Below, piece after piece: positions 23,314 through 34,841 of a stretch of 64,000 nt of DNA. Every line of letters begins with the position of its first letter. The first letter of the stretch is position 1. Below the pieces are notes generated by a model. That model saw only the letters and a list, made by a program, of their open reading frames with translations. It searched no databases and was not told the origin of the DNA. The stretch comes from Aaosphaeria pasadenensis. Taxonomy: Eukaryota > Ascomycota > Dothideomycetes > Pleosporales. A program made the position numbers and the translations under genes. The stretch is taken from contig JAKLMB010000018.1 of assembly GCA_022813625.1 (NCBI GenBank), positions 721,052 through 785,051 of the forward strand. The letters are read 5' to 3'.

Positions 23314-23892
23314 AATGGTTGGAGGGTCATAGGGGAGAGATAACCATCATTAAAAATTCCTGGCCAGGGGATTGGAATGAATACTCGGTACTCCGTTTTA
23401 TTGCTATGTAATTAGATTGAAGAAGAGTGATGAGAGGAGAGATATGAGGATTGAATGAACGGAACGGGAGCTGACATATCGAGGGACTGAGTGACTACTC
23501 GGGGCGGGAACGGCACATGCGAAACCCCTACAAGTAGTACCGTAGGTAACTTTACCACTTATAGTTGGAGTACGGCAGCGACTCGTACTACGAGTATCCC
23601 CCTGCATACAATAATGATAGGTACGAATAATAGCATGATTTCAATGCGTTAAACACTATCTGTGGACAACATTTGTTACACGTTCTAGGACAGAATGTAT
23701 TCATATGATGAAGGGTATCTCTTATGCTGCTATTTCATCATAAAAACTCCCAAACAAAACCAATCCATAAGATGCACCCAAGTTGATATAATCCGTGAAC
23801 ACCCCCAAGAAACACATGTAGCTAATCTCTAGGGTTCCCACGACCCTGAACTCCACGTTATGCAGCCATGCCACGTTGTAAGCTGAACCTTC
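23314..23892. other. Intergenic region
   Basis: About 580 bases upstream of the zinc-finger gene and downstream of KIN17. No gene is seen. Confidence 0.45.
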
Positions 23893-24774
23893 CTATAGCT
23901 TGACCTTCTTGACGGGCTTCGCTTCGGTATTCTCTGTGCGCGCTCTCTTGAAGATGCTCTGGCTTTTCATCTGGCCTAGGCCTGCTTTTTGGGTGGGAGC
24001 CACTTTTGTTGTCATACCAAAGCTGATTTTTACTGGAGCAGTGATGGCGGGTGTGGGTTGGGCTTCTTCTGCAGTGTTCTCGTCTTGGGATTTTGGGGTA
24101 GTCTCGCTACCAGGCTTGTCCTCTGGTGCTTCTGACTGATTCGCGCCTGCAGCTGGCGACCCTGAATCCTTCCTCTCCACGAAGTTGGCTTGCGCAGCTT
24201 TAGTCTTAGCCTTAGCCTCTGCTTCCTGGCGTGCTCGCTTTGCCATCCTTTCGAGCATCTTGTCTTCGCCTGCACTGTTCTTCATCTCTGCGGCCTCCTT
24301 GTGGCGAATGTCCTCGCGTCTCCGAACTGCCTCAACGCTGGTATCACGCCAAGCGATCATCAAGCCGTCCTTCTCGTCCTCTTTCACGTTGACGATGCCC
24401 TCGCGTCCAAGGTGTTTTGCGAACTCGGTCAAGCTCGACCACTTGGTCGCATTCATATGTACATGTTCCTTGTCCCGGATGTATTCTTGATAAAAGCGGT
24501 TCACTCCAATGTATTTCTCGCCATGGGCTGTTCGAAGCAGTGAAATGAAATCTCGTTGGAAGTCGTTACTGAAGCCCCCAATATGTTTGTTCGGATCTTC
24601 GCCGATGAGTTGCATCTGACGAACATGTGAGGGGCTTTGAGTGTGGCACTTGTAGCCGTTGGCATCGCGGCACTGCTTTTGGCAGGGCTGACAGTACCAT
24701 CGCAATCTCTGTAGGCCTTTCGACTTCATGGCGTTCGCCAGTTGTTTCTGGCTTCCCATCTCCGCGCGTGGCAT
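23893..24774 (-). CDS. KIN17: KIN17 DNA/RNA-binding nuclear protein
   Basis: Single exon, 293 aa. The start MPRAEMGSQKQLANAMKSKG matches the conserved KIN17 N-terminus. The C2H2 finger uses C28 and C31 with H44 and H50. The winged-helix-like domain follows with SLLRTAHGEKYIGVNRFYQ and HMNATKWSSLTEFAKHLGRE, then the EDEKDGLMIAWRD segment. The C-terminus is a charged coiled-coil tail with KISFGM. This is the shorter fungal form without the C-terminal KOW domains of animal KIN17. The family acts in the nucleus in DNA repair/replication and associates with spliceosomes. It is divergent from KRR1. Confidence 0.93.
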   Translation of the reverse strand: MPRAEMGSQKQLANAMKSKGLQRLRWYCQPCQKQCRDANGYKCHTQSPSHVRQMQLIGEDPNKHIGGFSNDFQRDFISLLRTAHGEKYIGVNRFYQEYIRDKEHVHMNATKWSSLTEFAKHLGREGIVNVKEDEKDGLMIAWRDTSVEAVRRREDIRHKEAAEMKNSAGEDKMLERMAKRARQEAEAKAKTKAAQANFVERKDSGSPAAGANQSEAPEDKPGSETTPKSQDENTAEEAQPTPAITAPVKISFGMTTKVAPTQKAGLGQMKSQSIFKRARTENTEAKPVKKVKL

Positions 24775-25184
24775 GGTTGCGGTTGTTTGAATGTTTATGT
24801 AGAGATGGTTGGTATCGGATTATTGCGGCGGATGTGGTGAATGGATGAACGGTGCCCGGTTCGTATGATGCAGAAAGTTGAATGATGGAGGTGGAGGTGG
24901 AGGATGCCATAGAACTCACTTTTGGGGGGGGCGAACCGGACTTCCGAAGTCTTGGCATTCGTCGCCGCGCTAAACTTTTTCTTTGGCGGCAGATCGACCA
25001 TCATTTTTCTACTCCCTCATCTACGAGTGCTATTTTGACATTGCGCATCCGCATAAAGCCGGAGATTATCGTTGCCTGGCGTTTAATTTCACGCAAGCAT
25101 TACGCTGCCGTTCTCAAGTATCCGTAGGATACCCCGAACCTCGCGCTCTACCTCGATCGCACTGCTCCTGCAGCGCCTGCAATC
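24775..25184. promoter_or_regulatory. Shared divergent promoter interval KIN17/KRR1
   Basis: The 410 bases between the two start codons must serve both genes, which are housekeeping and nuclear. A run of eight G residues lies at about 24924-24931. No TATA box of note is seen. Bidirectional control is inferred from layout only. Confidence 0.55.
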
Positions 25185-26320
25185 ATGCCTTCGCATGACA
25201 AGGACAAGCCTTGGGACACAGATGACATTGACAAGTGGAAGATCGAGAAGTTCACGGCGGAAGACAATAAGGGTGGTACTTTTCTGGAGGAGAGCAGCTT
25301 TAGCACACTATTCCCTAAGTACCGCGAGCAATACCTCAGAGCCAGCTGGCCAATGGTGAGTTGCGCGCAGATTCCGACTTCTGGGCAAAGCGCAGTATTA
25401 ACTCACTCTAGATCACAAAAACCCTCGAGAAGCAAGGCATTGCTTGTACACTGGATCTTGTGGAGGGCTCTATGACCGTGAAGACATCACGTAAGACCTT
25501 TGATCCTGCCGCCATTTTGAACGCGCGAGACCTTATCAAGTTGCTTGCAAGAAGTGTACCAGCACCACAGGCTATCAAGATACTCGAAGATGATGTACGT
25601 ATCTAGAATCTGCGTGCAAAGAGCATGCGCCATTCTGACTACTCTCAGGTATCATGCGACATTATCAAGATCCGAAATCTCGTCACAAACAAAGAACGTT
25701 TCGTAAAACGCAGACAACGTATCCTGGGGCCGAACGGATCAACTCTAAAGGCCCTCGAACTCCTCACGGAATGCTACATTTTGGTACAAGGAAACACAGT
25801 CGCGGCGATGGGCTCCTACAAAGGACTCAAGACCGTCCGCCGCATCGTCGAGGATACCCTTGCCAACATACACCCTATTTACGCAATCAAGGAGCTCATG
25901 ATTCGGAAGGAGCTTGCAAAGGATCCGGAGCTGGCGAACGAGAATTGGGAGCGTTTCCTGCCAAACTTCAAGAAGCGCACCCTCAGCAAGCGCCGTGTGC
26001 CACACAAGGTTACCGACAAGTCGAAGAAGACTTACACTCCATTCCCTCCAGCACAGGAGAAGAGCAAGGTCGATCTGCAGATCGAGAGCGGAGAGTATTT
26101 TCTCAGCAAGCAGGCGAAGGAGCGCAAACACAGAGAGGACCGAGCCGCGAAAATGCAGGAGAAGCAAGAGGAGAAAAGGAAGGAGAGGTTGAAGGATTAC
26201 GTGCCACCCACGGAAGATACACCCAAAAAGAAAAGGAAGCGCGATGGCGACGAAACCAAGGAAAAGAAAAAGAAGAAGAAGAAGGAGGTAGCTGCCGACA
26301 TGGATGGAAATTCAGACTAG
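25185..26320 (+). CDS. KRR1: KRR1 small-subunit processome component
   Basis: Three exons, 25185-25355, 25412-25594 and 25649-26320, give 341 aa (yeast Krr1 is 316 aa). The N-terminus has KPWDTDDIDKW and FPKYREQYLRASWP, typical of Krr1. The KH-like core includes RRQRILGPNGSTLKALELLT and VQGNTVAAMGSYKGLKTVRRIV, and the conserved PNFKKRTLSKRRVPHK follows. The C-terminus is a long lysine-rich tail. Krr1 is required for 18S rRNA processing in the 90S pre-ribosome in the nucleolus. Fully ordinary apart from the divergent arrangement with KIN17. Confidence 0.95.
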
Positions 26321-26892
26321 AATCCCTGGTGACACACATTGGCTTTCTCCAAATCTCGAGACAAGTAGTCCACAGGGCCAAGAACCTTTCATCGGACTGA
26401 GCCTAGCTAGCGGACTCTCATAGGACACTGCGCCGGTGTATCAATTATGAGCCGAGAAAAAAAATAAACTCAGGGAAGAGGCGTTGTTATCTAGGAAAGG
26501 ATCAGAAGGAATGTATTGTAGGACAGCTGTTATCCTTTGGCCAATATACCCATATTACACACATATCGCACTACAACCTTGCTCGACCAAACGAAGCCAC
26601 CTCGTAAGAAACTTCGGAATGTGCTCTAGACAGTCAGATTAAGGCTATCTATATCTTCTTGATTGAACCACCTAAGTAACTATTTCCTTCTCTCTAGATC
26701 ATTCCAGTAGTTAAATCTTTCCCAACGTTGACTAAGCGTCCCCTTGGCACGCTAATATCAATCCCCGAAGCTGTCACATATCATGTTTCAGATGGCAGAT
26801 GACAATTCAGTCCAGTTACCATCCATCCAGAATGTTTGTCTCTTGGTGCCTCACAATCTTCCCCCAGCAGTTCTCTTCCACCCTTTACTGTA
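26321..26892. other. Intergenic region
   Basis: About 570 bases holding the KRR1 3' end and the promoter of the SET gene. Nothing else is seen. Confidence 0.45.
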
Positions 26893-28292
26893 ATGTACAC
26901 TGTTAGTTCAGCCTTAGCATTCTTTTCCTTCGCGCTAGGGTCAACGGGAACGTACCTACCATCCCATTCACATCATCTATCTCACCAATGCTGGCATGAA
27001 CACCCCTTCTCAACTGTAACACTACAGTGTCTAGATGGAGGGAATTCTGAGAATGTCGAAACCATCAGAGGCCGATTGATAACACCTGGTCCGCCATCCA
27101 GACCAGCCTTTCGGATACTATCACATACATCACAGTACGGCCCGTGGACGCACCAGCCAATTTGCACAGATGTCTTGCAGAGTCTAGGTAGTCCGCTTTG
27201 TGTATATACAAGTGCTTCGTTCAGCAATGGAAGAGGCATTTCTATATTTACAACACCAAAGATTGCTGAAGAATTTGCCAGTTTGCCGGCTTTCCAGGAC
27301 CCAACAATTCTCGAAACGAGGAGCATCAATATTGACAGTGGGACTTGGCATGTTCAGGAAATGTCTGGAAAGGGCATGGGCATGGTAGCGAAAAGAAACC
27401 TCAAATTCAAAGATCGCATCACAGGATATACTCCAGCTTTGCTTGCCCATGTCGAAGACGAGCTATCTACGTTGGAGCGAGAAAGGTTCTTCCGTCTGGC
27501 AGTCAACCAATTACCTGACGCTATGAGAGACATGTACTTGAGGCTTGCAACTGTGTATGGTGACCCACGAGTGAGGGTACAAGACATCGTAAAAGCGAAC
27601 ACGTTCCAACTAGATATTGGCGGCCAGAACCACCTCGCGGTCTTCCCCGAAACCTCAAGACTGAACCATGCATGTGCACCAAAGTCGGTTTCACCTTCCA
27701 TGAATTTCCGATAACACGGCTGACTCTCTAGTGCCCAATATTACCTCGAACCAACATTACTAACGCACATTGTGCATGCAACAAGGCCTATCAAGCAGGG
27801 CGAAGAGATAACCATAGCCTGTACGTTGAATGGCCCAACTGGTTCAAGGAGGCTTGCTGAGTTATTGTAGATACATCGCCTGTGGATTTCACCAAGGTGC
27901 GACAACAAAACCTTCAAAATGGTTTTCACTTCACCTGCACGTGCTCTCGTTGCAGTGACCAAGCTAGGTCGGATGCAACCTTGAAGCAGATCCAAGATCT
28001 ACAGGAACGTCTCAACGATTGGTCTGCCTCATCAACAGCTTCACCCAAAACTGCCGAGAAGTTGCTTCAAATCTACCGCCAGGAAGGGCTCGAAGGATTC
28101 CTCACCATCCCGTATGGTTTCGCAGCCCTCGCGTACAATGCTGTTGGGGACACGAAAAAAGCGATAAAATACGCGAATCTGGCGAAAGAGTTGACCCTCA
28201 TGAAGGACGGTATGTGGTCAGCGAACTTAGGGATGTACGAGGACATTCTCAAAGATGCGCGAGCTCACTGGAGCTACAACAGGAGATTGTGA
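26893..28292 (+). CDS. SET-domain protein with N-terminal signal-like segment
   Basis: Exons 26893-27683, 27732-27820 and 27871-28292 give 433 aa. The start MYTVSSALAFFSFALGSTG looks like a cleavable signal peptide. About 120 residues of Cys-containing sequence precede the SET domain, which begins at GTWHVQEMSGKGMGMVAKRN. The SET core motifs are present: SRLNHACAPNAQY (NH...C..N, joined across intron 1), then GEEITIAY across intron 2. A post-SET CTCSRC zinc-binding motif follows, then a helical C-terminal region. This fits the SMYD-like fungal 'SET domain-containing protein' group, some of which carry signal peptides. A nuclear histone methyltransferase role is not supported by the N-terminus. 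The substrate is unknown. Confidence 0.82.
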
Positions 28293-29264
28293 AAGGAGTT
28301 CTCTTTGATCAACTAGCTATCTGTTCACCATTGGCGTATGAATGTGGTCGTCACTTAATAACTCTACGGCGGGTTCAGTTCACGAGATTGATGTATAAGG
28401 TGCCTGCCTAACTTCTATTGCGATACCGAATAAAGAGCATTCAGACCATGAGACCATAGTGATGCAAAATAACTGAAAGCAGGGAGTAACCCAAACTGAA
28501 ATTAGACATGTCTTATCCCAAAATCTATAGGACCATCACAAGGCTAGGTTCTTATGTATCACTTGCGCAAGATGCGGACGGAACAAGATAACATTGCGTA
28601 GCCGCAACTATGAGATAACACTGTGCCTCACTTTGTTCCTTACACGAGGCCCCGTATATTTGCTTTCTGTTTCGGATGTATACTCTTGGCAGTACACGAT
28701 GTAATGTAATCCGCCTTGCCTGCAGCCTGGAGATCAATAACGAGTGGCGATAGAATATGTTATCGTAGTGGCATTAAGCCTTTGCCATGTCAGATCGTAG
28801 ACTAGGGTTTGGAGCCTGGATGTCAGAATATGGGGCACGTACGAGGGGCAATGTCAGAATCCCAACGCCACCCGCGATCCGTTGGGTTTTGTCCGTCGCT
28901 AAAACTGAAGATAGTGTATATTCCGCCCCGTTCCACAAGGACTAGGGATAATATTGGGCCAATCATACCAAGCTCAACTCAGTGTGCAGTTTCAAAGGCG
29001 TCCCATTTATTTGATTGTGGTCCATCAAAGTGACCCATACCAGGTACAAGAACAAGTACTGTACTTATCAGCGACGGGATACCCACTTGGTTGTCCCCTG
29101 TATGGTGCTCATCGATGCAGTGAAAGTCAGAAAAGGCAGTTTACGCCAGACCACGGGTAGCTACGAACCTAATATTTAAAGGACCTTATGTAGAGGCAGA
29201 GTCCCAGAAAAATAACCTTCTACCAATTTCAACACACTGTCCCAGTCTATACTTGCTTGTCAGA
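28293..29264. other. Intergenic region
   Basis: About 970 bases. Short open frames only, none with family signal. Confidence 0.45.
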
Positions 29265-30384
29265 ATGGCCACAACCAACAACTTTAACGGAGGGTCTGGA
29301 GCATTGGAAGTTGCTAGACGGTTTTCCACCCAGGCTAAAGGAAAGACTATCCTCGTCACTGGAGTCTCGATCGGGGGTAAGTAATTATCACATCAACCCT
29401 TTTTGTTTTGGACAGAGGCCACACTGTCTCTTTCGATCTTCCAATTTCTGACTGTAGTCCTACATAGGCATCGGCGACGCAATCACTCGTGCCTTCGCGG
29501 CAGGTGGCGCATCAACTATCATCATCACAGGACGCAGTGAACAACGTCTTGCCGAAGTCACCAAGGCCCTCACGACTGATTACCCTGAGACGACGTTCCG
29601 GACATTGCGATTCGATCTTTATTCGCTATCATCGACCCAACAAGCGGTGAAGGAGGCCTCCAGCGATCTTTCCATCCCTGCAATCGATATCATCGTTGGC
29701 AACGCTGGGGGATCTCAGTTTGGTGAACGTGTTATCACAGAAGATGGCCTTGAACAGCATTTTTCCGGTTACGTATCGCACTTCCTACTCGTGCAAGGTT
29801 TGATCCCGAAACTTCGCGCCGCCTCGAAATCAAGTCCACCTGGCTCTACCAGAGTGGTCATGATGACCAGTGGTGCGCAAATGGCCAGTGGGATACGCTT
29901 TTCCGACATTAATCTCGACTGCAATAAACCACTTCCGGACGATGAGAAGCCCGATTTCACAATATTCAAAGCTCTTGGGGTCCAAGAAACCGATAAATAC
30001 GACCACAACATTGCATACGCCCAATGCAATACTGCTAAGACCCTCATGGCTCTATCACTTAATAGCCACCTTGTTTCCGATAACATTTACTCCTTCGCTG
30101 TCCATCCTGGTATAGTAAGAAGTGCTGGCACCAATCCGCTCTGGGATCAACTCGGGCCTGAGCAGTTGGCTACAATTGAGAAGTTTGGAGGCTTCAAAAA
30201 CATCGACCAGGGAGCTGCAACTATTCTCGTTGCAGCTCTTGATCCTGAGCTGAAGCCCGATGGTGGTATCTACCTGTCGGATTGCGAAAAGAAGCCTGCA
30301 CCAGCGCACGCAGTCGATGAGAGCAAGGCCGACAGATTGTGGAAACTGACAACGGATATTCTATCTAGTAGGGGTTATGCATAG
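29265..30384 (+). CDS. Short-chain dehydrogenase/reductase, catalytic Lys replaced
   Basis: Two exons, 29265-29376 and 29468-30384, give 342 aa. The cofactor motif forms across the intron as TGVSIGGIGDAI (TGxxxGIG). GRSEQRL, the NAGG motif and the catalytic Ser in VVMMTSGAQ are present. The active-site segment reads IAY221-A-Q-C-N225-T-A-K228: the YxxxK lysine four residues after the tyrosine is Asn, and a Lys stands seven after. Retinol-dehydrogenase-like fungal SDRs usually read YxQSKxAN here. The protein may bind NAD(P)H without normal turnover, or use a shifted residue. Substrate unknown. The gene is otherwise intact. Confidence 0.85.
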
Positions 30385-30761
30385 ATACTCAAGTCGATGG
30401 CAATGTACATAAACGACATGGATGTCACAATGAGTTTGCCTTTCTTCCCTTATTGGCTCGAGTGGTCGGCGCATTGTTCAGATCATACTCTATCAAGTTG
30501 TGAAAGAAAATCAAATGTGCGACCCTCTTCCGAAGACGCGTTCATCTCAGTTGTACTGGTAATAGGTACGACAGTGAAAGCAACCATCCGCTAAGAATGA
30601 TTTCACAGTGATTCCAATTGGCCCAAGCTGCGGGATCGAAAGTGAAAGTTGGTGACTGTGCACGCAAAAGCACACGGTGCTCTCTATATGAGAACCTTTC
30701 GCCCCACTATATTTTACCTCTGCTTCCAGACAAAGACAACGCAAGCAGTCTTACAACAACC
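30385..30761. other. Intergenic region
   Basis: About 380 bases between two co-directional genes. Only promoter/terminator sequence is expected; nothing specific is seen. Confidence 0.45.
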
Positions 30762-31896
30762 ATGAGGTTCTTCAATCCGAATTTCATTGTTGCCGCCGGA
30801 ATCTGCACCTCCGTAGTCACTCTCGCTCTCCCGGCCAATGTTCACAACGTCTCCCTTACCGGTGATGGTCATCGCCGTCTACAAGATGGTCATCGCCGTC
30901 TACAAGCTCGTGGGTTTCTACCCCCTCCCTCAAGCGACGAGGAATGGGCGAAATACTTGTGCAAGGGCGAAAAGCTTCTCACGATGATGAATAGTGATGA
31001 TAGGACTGCTGGAAGCATGCTTGAGCCACCACAGGGATCTGCTGCTAGTCAATTCACCAACTTTCCCGGCGAGTTCGACAAGTGGTTTTACCAACCTTTT
31101 AACGATGACCAGACAGACCTCGGCGAGTACTACTATGGTCTTTCAGACGCATTGAAGGATATGGGTATCTCTAGGCGCCGGGACGATTGGACATTTCTGA
31201 GGGCCACACATGGCGATCGTCGACCGGGTGCGCCGAACCTCAATGACCAGACTTATGTGGTCAATGGCCATACTTATCGGGTAAGAATGATATCGCTACT
31301 TCAACTCCTGCTCGCGCTAATAGTATACAGGCAACTGGTGCCGAGTTCGTGGTACCCACAAACGCAAAAGATGGAGGTAAGTTCACTTCAACTTCCATGA
31401 TGGCCAGATCCTAATATTCCCAACAGCACTCATCATTGCGAAGCAGTACAGCCCAGGTACTGTCGGAAACATGCGTAGACCTCCAGTAGAGGAACTCCCA
31501 GACCTTAAGCGCTTCTCAGACATTTGCTGGGGCATGTGGAAGATGACGACTACCAACGCCCCCGTTCGTCACATGATTACCTGGGCAGTGGACAACAAGG
31601 CTACCAACGCCGCGCTTGCTCGAGCCCTTAAAACGAGGAACGGGAAGGACTATCTTGAAGATTATCCTGGGGAGTGTTTCCTAACCTCAGAGGAGGTGGG
31701 CAAGGCTCTCCTTGGTACTCCTAACGGTATTGGTATTGGGTACTTTCTTGTTCAGCACAAAGCTGAACTAGGACATCTCAAGGTCGGAGAGGCGTGTGTG
31801 TTCTTCACTGACAGTGTGATCTTCATGGAGCGCGAAATGGCTTCTATCCACTGGAAGATTGTGCCAGCTACCATGGGCGATGTCGTGGCCGGTTAG
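30762..31896 (+). CDS. Predicted secreted protein, unknown function
   Basis: Exons 30762-31280, 31331-31376 and 31427-31896 give 344 aa. The start MRFFNPNFIVAAGICTSVVTLALPA is a good signal peptide. Just after it a 7-residue unit (DGHRRLQ) occurs twice, encoded by an exact 21-bp tandem repeat. The rest is soluble, with paired motifs such as LPDLKRFSDICWGMWKMTT and EDYPGECFLTSEEVGKALLGTPNGIGIGYFLVQHK that look like a conserved fold. I do not recognise the family. It is possibly an extracellular protein of plant-associated fungi; that is a guess. Confidence 0.65.
30864..30905 (+). repeat. In-frame 21-bp tandem duplication
   Basis: Two exact adjacent copies, 30864-30884 and 30885-30905, of a 21-bp unit encode DGHRRLQ twice just after the signal peptide. 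Exact identity suggests a recent event and possible copy-number variation between strains. Confidence 0.9.
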
Positions 31897-32958
31897 TGGA
31901 TCAAGCAGTCGCGGGTGATTGACAGTCAGAGGCATATCGTATAGGTCTGACGTCCCGTATGCACATGCATCAAACTTAGAAGGAAATTCACAAAAGCTTT
32001 ACCACGAGAGACACGGAAACAAGATGTTTGTTAATGGAAGTCAATTCTTCACGGTATTTCGGAACTTCTAGTGCGTTTATGATTGAGTAATGATCTATGA
32101 TGCAATGTGAATCCTGAGACATTCTGCCAATACGTAGATTTTTCACTGCCACCATTGAGAAAGAAGTCATATATTTGAGCCCAGACTTAGACAACTATTG
32201 ACTACACTCCGCAGGTAAACACTTTGCAGTGGTTAGGAAGTCAAAAGGTAAAATAATCTGGGATAGCGGAGCAGGCACAGAGAGAATAACTCCAATCTTG
32301 TGGTCTAGCTTCCCTTGATACTGATAATGATATGGGCAATGCAAGGCCACGCTTAAAGATTAGTCGTAGCATGTCTTGACATTTCTCGAACAGGGATGCA
32401 ATAAGAAGCTTGCTACCCGAGATACTGGGTATCTGCCATGTGTCTCACAGGAACTTGACACAGAAACATGTCTCGCGGGTCACAAGACGATAGATAATAA
32501 GCATTCGAAGCTCTTATTTTTGTCTCTTTTAGAGAAATTTTCTTCGTAAAGCGACGGCCTGATACATATTTTCTATCTACACAAGATCAATTACGGATGA
32601 TACAAAACTGAGAATTACTATTATCATAAACCACATCAACCCCGTAACGTTACACATCATTACTGTACGTTTTTATCGTTGATCATGAACAAACGCATAA
32701 TGAAGGCGTTCTATGGCGCGCAAGCTGGGGAATCGTACCGTCTAAGTCGACAACGGAGAATCGTGAGTCGCGCGCAGAATCTGGAAGGAGTCGAACATAA
32801 AAATCAGAGTGAAAACAAGCGCATCAAAACAATCAGCCGTCCCATATCTAGTCCTCCTTCGTCGCTGTAGGAGGGAAATTTTCCTCTAGTCATGCCCCTT
32901 ATGTACATGTTTCGAGGGGTTTTTCGTGTCATTAAAAGTCGTTCGTTCGTTTCAATCG
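31897..32958. other. Intergenic region (convergent genes)
   Basis: About 1.06 kb between convergent stops, mildly AT-rich. No coding or RNA feature recognised. Confidence 0.45.
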
Positions 32959-34841
32959 TCAGAAGTGAGTGTCAACAACGTCCTGTCCCGCACGAATGGC
33001 CCATTCAACCGTCTCCATGCCGCCCAGGCCACTGGCCCAGAAGGTTTTCTTGCAACCCTGCAGCTTCGTCATTCTTGCGTAGATGTCGTCCTTCAGCGCC
33101 TGGCTACCAAAGTGCGGGAAGTAATCCCACTTTCTGAATGCCTTCACGTTGTCAGGACAGAATGGTTGGGGCTGGGCGGTCTCGTTGCGGGGATCCTTGT
33201 TCAGCTTGCCGAAAGTGTCTAAGACGAGGTCATAGCCCATCGATTCTGGAAACTCGCCATCAGGGCCCCAGGACCAGGCGACGGATACATTAGACTCGGC
33301 ACTGAGGCGGAGAACGGCGACAGGTTGCCCGTCGTTAGGCGGGGGAATGGTGGAGTTGGCAGATGCGGCGATATAAGAAACGCCAAATGGCATGTCAATC
33401 TCCACCGCGGACGAAAAGTAGTTGTGGGTTACAACGGCAGAGAAGATGTCATTTTCTTCTTCGGTAATATCCAGTCCTGCGCGCTCTAGGTTCTCGATTG
33501 TTGGTGGGAGGGCGAAGATGAGAGAGGAGCACTCCTGGTGGCCCCATTCGTAAAATTTGCCGTGCGGTTTCGTGTACTTGAGCACCGGATTCTCTCCAGA
33601 ACGATCAATGCAGCGAATTTCATGCGACGTGCGGATCTCGGTCTTGCAGAGCGCACCCTTCGCCCATTCTACCCAGATCTTATGGAAGTCCGCGTAGTAG
33701 ACGCTCGATCTGCCCAGGAAAGCGGTCAATAGATCGGGTGTGATGTACTGCAGGACGTAGAGCTGTTTGTTTTGTTAACACGGCCTCGGCTATCGACAGG
33801 GGTTCGTTCCGTTCCGTTCGGAACGAGAGTTGGTGATTGCAAATAATACTTACAGCAGGCACAATATTAATATCGCCGTAACCGTAGAGCGCAAGCGGGT
33901 TCACAAGCAACTGTTGCAAGGTGGTGAAGTTGTTTGCGACGAACCATTCGGTACCCGTGACGCTGAATTCATCCGGGACGCCGTTCTGTGGAGCGTATAC
34001 GCGTTAGCAGCTGGGCCTCACGATTCATGAACATCATTAATCATCGGGCAAGTTCCCGCGCAATCGACGGCAGTAAGTTGCTCACCTTGAAACTTGGCGC
34101 GCTGAACGGCGCAAACCTTCGCTGCCATGTCTGGATGTATCTGGGGATCTCTTCTCCCAGACGCGCAATCATTGGCACAGTGATACCCGGCGCGGGTTTG
34201 ATGTCACCCGACTCTGTTGTGTAGTTGAATTGGAATTGTTGCCTTGCACCCGCGAGGGCAAAGGGCTCCACCGAGACGCCGGACGCATTGATGACCTTGA
34301 CAGTCTCGGGGTAGGTTCCGTTAGAAAAGAAAGCCGCGCCGAGGGGATGGAAGATGCCTCTGTTGAGAAGAAACGAACATTGGGTGGTCAGCCGCGTCTA
34401 AATGGATGCACCTCGAAGAAGAGAAACAAATCGCCTTGTCACGCCCAAACAGTCTGTCGTGTAACTGTAACCGTAACTGATCTCTCATCGCAATCGCAAT
34501 CGCAATCGCCGCGTCGCCGTTGTAACTGCAGTCTTTTCGCGCAGGAGGAGACAGAGGGCAGTAGGAAAGGGAGAGGAGACAGCAGACAATTAAACTTACT
34601 GGTCATCGTACCAAGATTGGCACTTCCCACCGATGTCTGGTTGTTTGTCGAATATGATGGCCTTCACACCTTTTGCTTCCAACTTGCTGGCTGCCGTCAA
34701 TCCTGCCGGCCCTGCGCCTATTATGCACACTGGAGGTTTCTCATGTTTTTTCTCGTGTCGTGGAGTAAGTGGCCATGCTTCTCCCATCTGCCAGAGAGAT
34801 GAGAATTGGATGAGACACCACCACGCGAAAAGGTATGTCAT
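32959..34841 (-). CDS. Secreted FAD-dependent amine-oxidase-like oxidoreductase
   Basis: Exons on the minus strand, 34841-34600, 34359-34086, 33985-33854 and 33762-32959, give 483 aa. A signal-like start (MTYLFAWWCLIQFSSLW) is followed by the FAD-binding Rossmann motif VCIIGAGPAGLTAASKL and IIFDKQPDIGGKCQSWYDDQG. The last exon ends with TFWASGLGGMETVEWAIRAGQDVV, the usual closing FAD contact of amine oxidases. This matches the fungal group annotated as beta-cyclopiazonate dehydrogenase-like flavoproteins. The first intron is long for this genome (240 bases) and contains hexamer repeats. Substrate unknown. No neighbouring gene indicates a specific pathway. Confidence 0.82.
34488..34509. repeat. 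Hexanucleotide microsatellite in an intron
   Basis: A short run of (CAATCG)n, about three to four units, lies inside intron 1 of the FAD oxidoreductase gene. A similar TAACYG-like run sits just before it (about 34460-34480). Confidence 0.75.

Noticed and set aside
25654..26400. 248-codon frame overlapping KRR1
   Set aside because: It is the shadow of the KRR1 last exon in another frame; the composition (Arg/Gly/Gln) comes from the Lys-rich KRR1 tail.
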